Source of the DNA: Chionis minor
Taxonomy: Eukaryota; Chordata; Aves; Charadriiformes; Chionididae
Reading direction: 5' to 3'
DNA length: 64,000 nt
NCBI GenBank assembly: GCA_013398295.1
Contig: VZSF01008857.1
Location: 1-64,000 of the forward strand
A program made the position numbers and the translations under genes. Below, in pieces: positions 30,391 to 41,354 of this stretch (positions within the stretch are counted from its first letter, which is position 1; every line of letters begins with the position of its first letter). The notes under the pieces were generated by a model. It was not told the origin of the DNA. It ran no database searches and saw only the letters and a list, made by a program, of their open reading frames with translations.

Positions 30391-32373
30391 AGTTACTCAG
30401 TTTCTCAGTAATATTATCAACTCCTTGGGTGCAGGACTAGCAGAGCTTGCCGAGAATCCATGGGTTTGATTCTATATGAAAGTTTAGTGCAACTTCTAGG
30501 TCAGATTTATGTCTGAAGACTGAACATGTAGGAATCAGTAATCGAGTAATTGGTTCCTCTCTTCGCAGGCTGAGCCACACTGAGACGTCCCCAGGAAGGA
30601 GTCTGATCACAGCCCTTAATACCTTAACCAGCAGGGAGTGTTTTCCCTTCTAGGCCTGGTACAGATGAAAATGTCACTGGAGCATGAGTCTAGCTCTGGG
30701 GTCCGCAACTGAAAGATTGCATTGTAAAACTGAGGGTGAAGCATGGCAGAAATTATTTATGAGCTGGAAAACATTTTGCAATAATCTAATTAAAGAATTC
30801 TATCTGTTGAATTCCTGAATAAGACACAGAGCAAGGGCTTCTAAAATAGCTTGTCCAACTGAGAGCTGAAAATTAAAGCTAAACAAATCCAAATTACAAA
30901 TAAAATACATGTTTTTCAGGGTTAGAAGAGATCAACCATTGTGGTAAGCTACCGTGGGAAGCAGTAGACGTGCATGCTTCTGTGGAATACATTCATTAGT
31001 CCAACAGAGATCACTGGGGGAAAAGAGAACACAGGTGGAAGATGGTTTTGCTATATGAGAGCTCAGTCCACAAGACTAATGGTCCTTTGCAACCATAAGG
31101 AAGAGAGTTTTGCACCTATCTAACCAATCTCTTGTCAAAGACAGTAGGGACAGAGCTGGATCACATCCATTTTACACTAAGCCAATTTATCATCTCTTGC
31201 AAAGTCAAAAAAATCTCCTTCTGAGGTCTGACGGTCTGAGAGGAGGACAGGATAAGCTCAAACAGACCATATTCTCCTGGGTCTCCTTTTCACATTGGCC
31301 AAGACGCTGGACAACCCTTCAAATGACAAATGCTTCCATCCTCCTTCCTCCTTTTTTTTTTTTTTTAAAATTAAAAATACAAGTGCACTATGATACTTGC
31401 TTATGTGATCAGGCTACATGGAGACAATAAAAAGGGAGAACTTTTTGATCAAAAATAAAGTTGACATCCTGATACTGGAATATGGGCTCATTTAAATTTC
31501 AAATGTCAAATAAATGTCTTTACTGTGTTACAGAGATCAAATTTCACAGCTGAAGAACAGCCATAAAGGACAGAGGTGAAAATAAATATTTGAGATTTAT
31601 ACAACATAAAGTAGACTTTTCTCACGATCTTTTGTTTCTGAAGTTGGATAGGACAAAACCAGGTCTGATAGAAGTGTCTTCCTGCAGATTAACTTGTTAC
31701 CTACCTTTGCACAGCTTCTCAAGCTACCTACTTGCTAAAGGAGAAATGTTGCCACTGAATCTAGTCCATGAACCTCAGACAGCCTCTACCCATTACTTTC
31801 CATGGATGATAGTAACAATAAAGCCTGGACACCCATCTCACAGATACAGGAGCATGTAGTCTTGTTATAATACTGGTCCTGGGAACTTCATGCATACTAT
31901 GCATTCTCCCCCAGCAGAAGAGATTACCAGGGCTAGTTTCTCCATTGGCTTTAAGGCATGCTGGACCACACTGAATCTGGACATCCTCTCAGAATTACCT
32001 TCCCTTGAGAATTTCAATAGGGCAGAAACATGTGGACTCCATTTTAAGACCTTCTGTATTGTTAATAAAAGGGAAGGAAACAACCTATTTTAACTTGCAG
32101 AGTCAACGTTCATGACCTTTTGCAACATCCCCTTTAATTTAAAACCAAACCTTTCTACAAAGCCAAAGAGACTCTCTTGCTCTCCTCTGGTCTAATGTGG
32201 TCTGAGATTATGTGATCAGATCAACACACAGAACTCCTGCTGTGGAAGCAAAGCAGATCTGTCCAGCAGCAGTATTTTTTCCGTTACACCTTAGTCTAAC
32301 ATCACTGCAGAAATTTGTCCTGGTAAGCATGTTGCACCCTTTTCAGTCCTCCAATCTAGGGTTTCAGGTTTAC

Positions 32374-32506
32374 CTGTGTTTTCTGTTGCAACAGCATTTC
32401 TAATGCCCTGTCCTCTACCCCTTTAATGACAGCATTGCTTTGGACAGGTGTGTTTTTTACCATTACTGATCTTGCAGCTGGAACAGCAACTTGTGTAGTA
32501 GTAGTT
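32374..32506 (-). other. Candidate minus-strand exon with open, phase-compatible reading
   Basis: A strong acceptor (agctctttcttcctgtacag) precedes 32,506 and the donor ACACAG then gtaaacc follows 32,374. The 133 bases are open for 44 codons in the frame that continues the 35,552-35,613 candidate: that exon leaves CG, and this one begins with A, restoring an Arg codon. The translation contains VAVPAARSVMVKNTPVQS and IKGVEDRALEMLLQQKTQ. I do not recognise it. It may be coding, untranslated or chance. Confidence 0.35.
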
Positions 32507-32834
32507 CTGTACAGGAAGAAAGAGCTAGAATTCTGACATGCCTTTATTACGTATATCATTCCCAGAATTGCCAAAGGGGACAGCTGGCATAGAAACGTCA
32601 CATCTCTACGATGTTCTCAGAAAACACATGCATCTTAGATCACCTCTACTTGTCACACCAAATTAATCTTCAGCCAGATCATCATCATCTGTGTTATTCT
32701 TCACCAAAATGGAATTTGCTTCCCCTTGCAATTCTGTATAAGCTCACCAGCACATGGACACTGCCTAGCTTTGCGCATTACTTGATAGATACTTGGAGGT
32801 GAAATGCACACGACTAGAAAGGGTTTTTTTTCAG

Positions 32835-33092
32835 GTATTTGTTAGGTCAGCCACAGCTACAAACTCCAGACAGGAGACTTCCAAGAAAGGAGGAGTTGGG
32901 AAGGGAAATTCTACTAAATGGACTGTCCACATTCACAGTTTATTCTCAGAAATCCCAACTGTCACCTTCTTCTATGGTCAGCTGGGAGATGTCATGAACC
33001 CCACATCAGCTGATGTGTATGTCAGAACAGCTGCTTACCTCTTTGTTTTGCACAGCACGCACCTACGTGGCAATGCACCCAATTACATAATG
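32835..33092 (+). other. Candidate plus-strand exon, 258 bases, fully open
   Basis: The acceptor gggttttttttcag ends at 32,834 and the donor ATAATG then gtaagtc begins at 33,093. The segment is 86 codons with no stop in one frame. The peptide includes WTVHIHSLFSEIPTVTFF and NPTSADVYVRTAAYLFV. No known family. It lies within 500 bases of the minus-strand candidate 32,374-32,506, so at most one of them need be real. Confidence 0.3.
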
Positions 33093-34142
33093 GTAAGTCA
33101 AACTAAAAGGAGTCAGATTGCTAAATCCATCCACTGTGTGGATGACATTTTTACTTCCATCACCTGATAATTCAATTGCTCAATTACCTTCGCCTGAATG
33201 CCTTGGCTGAAGTAGAGGAATGTTTCCTTGCAGGTCACAGTAAATCAGAAGACAGGAGGCAAGTAAGCAACGCAAAGGCAAATGATTCCTCTATAGCAAA
33301 CCAAGTGCATCGTCCAACTATATTTTCTCTCCTGATCTGCTCCTTGCACTAGTGTTTTAGGGACAAAACAGGCATCAGACAAATAAAAGACCATAAAACT
33401 CTAGTTAAAAGGCAGGATCATTGGAGGCCTCCCCTACATGGTTTAATCCCAAAACTTTCTCAGTCGATTCAAACCTAGCTCAGACTTTTCTTTTTGCATT
33501 TCTGAAATTCCATAATATGCCTAATTTAGGTAACAGGGTAATCTCCTCATTGATGAAGGGTTTAAACATCTGCTACATCATTGAACATTTTATTACTGCT
33601 TTCCTTTAGCCAAGAGGCGAGTGGAAAAGTTGGCATTAAAGCAGCACTTACTGATTATCCTGGAGCAGAGTGGGACTGACCGTGGGCCTGTGGATATGAC
33701 TCTTAAGCATCAACAGACCATAGAACAGAGGGTTTTGGTTGCAGTGAACGTGGCCTGTACAACTTGACAGACTTTGTAACTAATTTTTTAGACTTAATGA
33801 TAAAGCAATTACTTCTGCTGCAGAAGCAACTCTTCAGTGTACTGCAGGCACCTAGATCACAAGAAACTCATTGTATCATAGAATTCAAAGAAATTAAAGA
33901 ACATGTGGTTACCAGAGAAATCTGTATTTGCAATAGATTGGCTACTGTGTAGGAAGGGCCCAGCTCTGAATTTGACACACAATTCTGTTCTAAACAGTTC
34001 TTGCCCTGCACTCTATACCAGAGTGCCTGCTTCTACCCATCCATAAATTCACCACCACCGGTCCAATCCATGACCAGAAAAATCTGACTCACTCATCCCT
34101 TTCTCTGGATAGGTACTGGCACTTGCCCTCTTTCCCTCACAG

Positions 34143-34367
34143 CTTGAAAGTGACTTAAAGCGTTTTCTGGATAGTGGCTTTCCCAGACTCCTGTTTATGG
34201 ATCGCGCTGATCCCAGGTTACACTGCGAGAAAAAGTACCAAATGGACAGAGACTCAGTTTGGACAAAATGATTGGCATTCACTGTACTACTTTGGGGGCC
34301 TAATTTTAAACAATATTAGTAAATACAATTTCTCTGTGTGGTTTTTTAAGGCATTATTCCTTCCAAG
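34143..34367 (+). other. Candidate plus-strand exon
   Basis: An excellent acceptor (ttgccctctttccctcacag) and an excellent donor (TCCAAG then gtaagtc) enclose 225 bases. No frame reads as a recognisable protein, so a non-coding RNA exon is the most that can be suggested. Confidence 0.3.
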
Positions 34368-34884
34368 GTAAGTCATTACTGTATGGCCTGCTGTGAGATG
34401 TGACCTTAATCTGCACATCATTTATATGTGTATTGTCTAGGTCTAATTTAGTCCCTTTCCTGTCTCTCTCCCGTCTGTATTTCTGTGACACCAGTTTTAC
34501 TAACAATCATCACTAGAGACAGGAAGTAAATTTTCACTCATGAGATCAGCCTGAGTAAAGATCAGGAAGACACATTGAAATAAATGAGAATTCTTCAGGG
34601 TATAGAACCTTAAAGAAAATCAAGGGGCCAAGAGGTGAGCACAGGGGTAATTACTGCAGCAAATATACATACCTTAATATTGCCTTCTTTAATCTGATGG
34701 GTCACATGGGAACACAAAATGAAGCTACAGCAGTCATGTACATAGCAGTCTCCTTCCACTGCCCATATCAAAACCTGAGTGTTCCTGTACAATTAATGGA
34801 ATTGTGTTGTTTTATTTATTTATTTTATTTAAGGTAGACAGGGGGCAAAACCTGTCTATTAAAAATAATTTTAAATTAGGGAGA

Positions 34885-35045
34885 TAGGACAGTCTCTGTC
34901 ACTGGAGACTTTTAAGATCATCTGCCAGGATGCTTGAGAGCAGGTTAAGGGTATGAGATCCTGCTGTCAGCCAATGAGATGAAACGGAGGAACTCCGTGA
35001 CTTTGCAAGGTCTTTTCTAGCTTTTCCTGGAACGATTCAATGAAA
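34885..35045 (+). mobile_element. Diverged CR1 LINE 3' end fragment
   Basis: tcactggagacttttaagat and later aggtcttttctagcttttcc with tggaacgattcaatga follow the order of the CR1 3' terminus in plus orientation (ggaggtttttaagatcag, then aggtccctttccaac, then gattctatga). It is old and has many mismatches. Confidence 0.55.
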
Positions 35046-35551
35046 ATGGCCTGGAAAAGTAGCAAACTAAAAACTGGTAAAAGAGACACCTCTGGTCTGT
35101 GTTCAGCTCTGGAAGCAAAAAAAGCCAAAAGAGGCTTGAAAAGTCTACATCTAGCAAAGTGACAAAAGAGAAAAGAGTTTACAATTCAAGTCAAAGACAG
35201 TGAGTGCTAAAGGGAAAAACATCCTCTGCTACATGATTCCTATTTAAGGTCTTCTCATTAACACCATCGTTAAATCCCTACCCATATTACCATTTTAAAT
35301 AGCTCCTTCAAAACTCCATTTGTGAACTTCCACCTGGTAGTGCTCCCTGCAATCATCATGAGAGCTCACGTTAAGTCATTCCGCAACGAGCCTTTCCTAA
35401 ATTCCTCCCTGAAGCCACCTGTAAAACAGATAGAGGTGAAACAGAATTTACCCGGTGATTACTGACCCCCTATTGCTTTTATTTAGGATGTAGTGTCTCC
35501 TGAATTCTTCATCACTAGAAATCATAGCCTGTTGATTCTGCAAGTACTCAC

Positions 35552-35613
35552 CGTGCTCGAAAATCCTGTTTCTGCCTCATGCCATGCAGAGTCTGACTGG
35601 ATGTTACTTTGAC
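35552..35613 (-). other. Candidate minus-strand exon with near-ideal splice sites
   Basis: The acceptor ctttgtttcttgtttttcag directly precedes 35,613 and the donor GCACG then gtgagtac follows 35,552, enclosing 62 bases. Two frames are open. The frame giving VKVTSSQTLHGMRQKQDF continues without a break into the 32,374-32,506 candidate. This is the best-supported splice-bounded segment in the right two-thirds of the window. It could be a 5'UTR exon of a long SLC45A1 isoform, part of a separate RNA, or part of a small coding gene. Confidence 0.4.
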
Positions 35614-35897
35614 CTGAAAAACAAGAAACAAAGTAGGTTTGTAGCCAAACCGTGGGCTGCTGACTATACCTGTGACAGAAAAAAAGGTGTACATCTAGCA
35701 ATCAGAAATTATATTTAAAATACATCTTTTCTTGGTCAGATCTTATAAAGCAGGGCAGTTCAGAAGAGGTGAAAAACACTTGTCCCAAATGTGCTATTGA
35801 CAATCCTGGAAATTCAAGATCAATGGAAGCCAGAAAGGAGCTAAAAATAGCAGCAACTATACATAACCAGCTTGGGAAACCGGTAATGGAACTAACA

Positions 35898-36005
35898 GGC
35901 CGGGGTGGGGGTGTGGGGGTGTGTGTGAAGAAACAACCACCAACCAAAACCCACCAACAACACAGCCAAAAAAACCCTAAACCCACACCAGCAAAACACA
36001 CCCAC
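35898..36005. repeat. G/T-rich then C/A-rich low-complexity pair
   Basis: A tract of ggggtgtgggggtgtgtgtg type is followed within 30 bases by about 70 bases of accaaccaaaacccaccaac type. The two halves are roughly complementary, so the strand could fold back on itself. Confidence 0.7.
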
Positions 36006-37783
36006 CTTGCAGCAGTCAGAAGTGTTTAAATACATTAGTATAACAACCAAACATAGCAATCTGTAAAATCATCTGTAATAATCAGATTATCCATTACTAC
36101 ATTCACAGGGTAAAAATCTATCAACAGAAAAAGTAGGTATTTCTCATAGTTATTTCTGCTCTGGACTGCAAGGCGATGCATATCATATCATAGCTTAAAA
36201 CCAACAACTCAGACTGATATTTAAATAGTACCAAAGGTGAGATATTGGTGAATCAACACCCTTGAGGCCTGCGAGATGGATGCCTGAAGATCTGACTGCT
36301 AACACCAAGTTTCCGCAAGTCATTGAAAAATAAATAAGCTCTATAAGTTAGAGAGAAAGCTAATCTCCAGAAGTATAAACAGGACAATCCAGGACTAAGA
36401 GCTCAACGTCAGTCCAACAGCTGGAGAAGGAACTCCTTTTCTGTGGAAGGAGGATGTTCCAAAAGCAAGCAGCTGCTACCTATGCACTACCTGGCAGACC
36501 ACCCATCACACTCCCACCAAACTGTTCAGCTTCCCAGGAAGACACAGGCACCAACATTTTCACCAAAGGCCTTACTAAGAAATGCTTGGGGTTCTGCATG
36601 AAGTCAAAGATACTCCACAGCCATTGACTGATGAGAGCACCTATGTCAAAGGTTTTTGTTCATGGATGAACACTGATGCGAGGATTTTGGGCCATAAAGC
36701 AAGGTTCAGTACCAGTGCAGTAAGGTACTGGGACAAAATAATTTCTTGAGTATTTGGAGACAATAGCCTGGAAATAGCTAAAATATCTGTAAGTCTGCAC
36801 CACGGAAAACTGTTTACTACAAAATAAGAATACTTTTAAGAGTCATAAGAATTCGGGAGGTCTTGCAAAGAAGGAGAGATGAAGAGCCAAAAACCTGTGA
36901 CTTACAGCATCTAACTAGAACTTCTCTGCTAGTAAATAAAATGTGGCAGAACGCCAAGTAAAAGCAATTCTAATTTCAAACTGTTTGGATTAAGGAAACA
37001 CAATTGTAGCTTAATGTATTTGGGAGGGAATCAGAAAACTGCATTTAAGATGGTAAATTTGCCTTTTTACTCCACGTAACTTACACAAAAATCTGCAGAA
37101 CATTTCAGGATAGAGATAGAACATTCTGGAGAACTTGATGATTGTAACTTTACATATGAAAAGTGTTTCTATTCCATTCTTTGAGATTTTATCATGCAAA
37201 TCATGCAGAAGTGGGTGACTGAACATTCCAAAAGGCTTAACGCAACTTTTACTGTGTTTGCTTAGGCAAATAGTCTGATAACTGACACCAGTTCAAATTT
37301 AATCTTGTCCCAGGGTTAGAAAACAGGTCACAGTATGTTATGTTTGCCATTTTGTTGCAAAACTGCAGTGCATTTTCATACCAAGGACACAGGAAACAAT
37401 TTCTAGGCTGGCTGACTTCACTGGTACGACGGTTCCCTCTCGACTGCTACAGGATTCCCACATATTTGGCTTTTTTTGAAGAACAAAAGTACTGAAGAAT
37501 AATTTGGTCCTTTAATTGCTTACAGTACCTAGGAATGATTTCTCTGACTGAACATGAAAGAAGTGCCAAGTTAATGGTTAATTTCACCATTACATGCAAA
37601 CCTTAACCGGAGCTTGGTACTGCCACAGTTCTGGCGTTTGAGACCTAATAGCATTTTAGGTTTTCTTTTGTATTGCAAGCTCATCAGATTTCCAGCACAT
37701 TTCCATGTTTATAAAGCAGTTGAGCTGACCCAACACAAATGAATAGGTGGAAAGCCACAGGAAACCGAAGCACTACCAATTAC

Positions 37784-37960
37784 CTGCAACTGAATACCAT
37801 TTCTCAGAGAGACAATACAAGACGCTGATGAAATGCAGATAATTCGCTTTTGGAACTGGGTGCTGGCTGGCAAGTTACAAGCTTTCACTCCAGGCTGCAG
37901 CGATCCAGCAGCTGACCCGCTGCTGGCTACGAGTGACTCAGGCAGGAAGGGCGCTGACAT
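37784..37960 (-). other. Candidate first exon with ATG in a GC-rich patch
   Basis: An ATG at 37,960 opens a frame that runs to a good donor (GTTGCAG then gtaattgg) after 37,784, ending in phase 0. The 35,552-35,613 candidate then continues it in frame. The translation starts MSAPFLPESLVASSGS and ends CIVSLRNGIQLQ. The ATG lies in a GC-rich patch with two AP-1 sites, which could be a promoter. A shorter internal form, starting at 37,824 after gcatttcatcag, is also possible. No family is recognised. Confidence 0.25.
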
Positions 37961-38150
37961 CCCGGCCCTCCCGGTTCTGCAGCTCCTGACTCAGGCTGGC
38001 AACCCTCGCTCCCGGGCAGGCACCCCCAGGCCTCCCCTCCGAACTCCCATACCTCCCGCTCCACAGTACCTCCCCTGCCATTCAAAGAACCCCACGCCCA
38101 GAGCGCCTCAGGAAACCTCAGTTGCAGCAATTACAAGGCAGAGTTTGTTA
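37860..38150. promoter_or_regulatory. GC-rich patch with two AP-1 sites, possible upstream promoter or enhancer
   Basis: GC content rises clearly above the flanks, with a moderate number of CpGs, fewer than in the 19.3 kb island. Consensus TGACTCA sites lie at 37,934-37,940 and 37,987-37,993. It could be an alternative promoter for minus-strand transcripts or an enhancer. Confidence 0.35.
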
Positions 38151-41100
38151 AAAAAGAAGAGCGAGGAAGCATTAGCAAAAGTGTCTTCGACTTTGGATCT
38201 GGAGGAGTGGAGTGCATCTGCTGACTAACAGCAGGGACCGGACGGACGGCAGCTGGCATCTCTGTGGGGGAGGAGACACGTTCCTAGGCGATGCTGTGGG
38301 CAGTACAGGAAAAGCTGTCATCTTCGACAGCAGCACATTGCCTGTCAGGGATCCAACACCCACTGCTTCCACAGCACCAAACGCTCCTTTCCCTCCCGGC
38401 TAAAATGCATGTTAAATATGATAAGCCTGCAACACTAAAGAGGAGTTAAACTACAGCTAGCGCTCTCTTTGGCTAAAAGTGTTAAATACAAATAGAAAAA
38501 CTGATAGTATTTGTGAAGCCCTGAAAAAGAAAATCCAGGATATCTAAGTCCATTTGTAATAAAGTAACCTTCTGTGGAAAATAAAAGCAAATGGACCTGA
38601 TGCTTCCCTTCCCAAGATCCCCACATACTGCCTAGAGAGAGGAAAGCAATTTTGTTAAAACACCACCAGGATTCACACGTGTTCACAGGCTCACTGGCAA
38701 CTCAGCCCTCACTTGAGGAGAGCAGAAGTGCAGCCTCCCAGGAAAAGGCATGCACATGGGCAGGACGGGACACAGCAGTTCTGACACTCTTTGATTGAAT
38801 TTCCTGAAGAAACTTTTACATGGTAAAGATTCATGGATCTCTTCAGGCTTTCTGGGGTCAAAGGCATGCAAATTCCCAGGAGCAGAGTGGCCCAATGCTA
38901 TCAACAACTGCAGAGAAGGTTCAGGTTTTTTCAGTTACCTTCCTTGCACATGACTGACCAAGACTACTCCATCTTATCTACCTGCTTATGACCAAAACTT
39001 CTTGTCAGCCGCTAGTGAAGCGCTCCACAAGTCTCCAAACACCACATATCCTTCCCCTTGTGCCTCTACTACATTCATCCTTGCCACGAAGCAGAGTGAC
39101 TCATCGTCTGCCCATACAGATCACGGCCTAGACAGCTGTGGATCCGGATGAGGAGGTTATCAGCCACATCCTGAAAATGGAAGGGGCCGCAAGGTAGGAC
39201 AGACAGAATGGCACTGACAGACCTGTGAGTCACAACACAAGGGAGAAATTAAAGGTGTTGTCAACAGCATGAGGAGGCTGGAGATAACAGGGAGTCTAAT
39301 TGCTAGACACGTACAGAATGGTGAATAGAGGTAAAAGCCCTGTAACATTCTCTCAGCACATGCTCCTGAGCACAGTCTCATTGTGGTGTATTTATACCAC
39401 TGTCAGGACCAGTGTGAACAGCTTTTTTAGACCGCCATACAGCAAGAAGGCTTCAGGGAATCTTTTGTGATTATTAGTTATATTAGAACAGACTGGACCT
39501 TTGTCTCTCTGTTAACTTTTTGAGCCAACTCCACGGGTCACCAGCCAGAAATCCCAACATGAAATGCATTCTGGTGTTTTGTTAATAATATACTCTGTGT
39601 TTGTTCATGCTCTTTAATCGCATGGTTTTTTGCTCTCCGGAACATCCTGTCTCTCTGGCCTAAACCAGTTCAGAGGCAAAGATGCTTTGGATTGAATCCA
39701 GACTACATATGTATATTTTTGTCTTGCTCTGGAAACGCCATGTCATTTTAAAACCAATCAGTAGAGTTTGTATTACTGTTTTTTCCTGAAGAATACAAGG
39801 AACCTGCTTATAAGACATACAAACAGATAGTCCCATGCCTCGCCTCCCCTCCCCCCCAAGAGCAAACCAAGAGCCTCTCCAAAGACGGGGAAAAACTGAA
39901 GCGGAAAGGCTAGCACACCAACACAATTGTTAAGACTAACTGCTCATAAGAAGCTATTCATCTATTGCTACTGCCATGTTTCTTACACATCAGCAAATGG
40001 GGTAACTGTTTATTTTTCTGTATTTTCATGCTAAGGTCATAGCATTCATCTTTCATACTAAAGGGCTGGGGTTTTTTTCTGGTTTTGTGCAGGAGGTTTT
40101 GTTTTTTTGGGGCATGTTAAAGTAATCTCAAAAATTTGTATTGTGTTTTTACTTCCAACTATTAGGAAACCACCAAATACAGCTCCAAATCACTGACACT
40201 GTTATGAGCAGAACATATTATAAGTAAACTTACCACTAAACTGCTAACACCACAGATTCATGGAAAACTTTCACCAAAATTCTGGGTTCTACCACTGCTG
40301 CCTCCTGAGCCATGCATAACCCAGACAGTATGCACAATGCCCACTGTAGAAGGGAATATTCCAACAGCAGCAAATCTTCTTTAAAGCACCATCTAGCTGA
40401 TTCATGCTTTCACAAGCTGGATAACAGGTTTTTATTTAGTCAGTTTGATTTCTAACATGTTGCTAAAAGTTTACAGAGTGCCTCAATGCTTCTGCCTTTG
40501 CCCTATTTGTGTAATATCCAACAGATAAATTATTGAAACTGTGTCAGCATACTCAGGCGAGGGAAAAAAAAAACCAAACCACAAACAAAAACCCCAACAC
40601 AACAACAAAACCCCAGACTTCCAGATCCCCAAAATAAGAATAAACTGTGTAATTCAAAAGGTATACTACTGTGGAGTTATATTTTATAATAAAAGCCAAT
40701 AAATAAATGTATTTGACAAATGCCATGTCAAACCAAATATATATATTCTTTGTAACAAACTGTAGCATAAACGAACTAGGACTGATTGTCAAGAATTCAC
40801 AATAAAGCATTTTACAGGGACATTTCGATTAGTCTGAAGATACCTATTCTAAAACTAAGCAGATAAATTAATCAATAATTAGCAAAAGTACTGCAAAATG
40901 ATTTATCGATGCCAAGACTAAGCACTGCCATTTGGAATGTTTAGCCGTGTTCCCCACATGTAAGCAAGTGTTTGATTTCTGTCTTACAGGCAATACTCAA
41001 GTTAGTCTTCACTGTGGAACAGGTACAGAAATGTCCTTTCAATTAACTCTCATGTTGGACATTATCCATAAAATTGCATAGTTGCTTATTGCTGGAGATC

Positions 41101-41326
41101 CACTATTAAACAGGATTTGTGGGTTTAACCTTTCATCATAACATAAATTAAATATGTACCTTTGTAGAAGCAAGAGCACATAAACCTAATAAGAGATTAT
41201 TTATCCTACACAAAAATAACTGTTCAAATACTGATTTTCTGAACAACAAAATTTTGTTTTTTCTGTTATTTCTTATACATATTATAAAAAGCTAATGCTA
41301 GTTAACACACACAGGATATCCAGTAT

Positions 41327-41354
41327 GAATGCTGGTGCTCGAATGCTGGTGCAA
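41327..41354. repeat. 14-base tandem duplication
   Basis: gaatgctggtgctc is followed at once by gaatgctggtgcaa, with a mismatch only in the last two bases. It is a short local duplication in non-coding DNA. Confidence 0.85.

Larger units (their letters stand above)
25545..34870. other. Gene-poor sequence with scattered splice-bounded candidates
   Basis: No recognisable gene. It contains 15-base A or T runs at 26,124-26,138 and 31,352-31,366 and a 14-base A run at 30,063-30,076. There is an old repeat-like piece near 29,700-29,762, and several candidate exons listed separately. One unknown base is at 30,390. The AT-rich stretch 30,220-30,920 has homeodomain-type TAATTA motifs and could be a conserved element. 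Open frames elsewhere look like chance. Confidence 0.5.
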
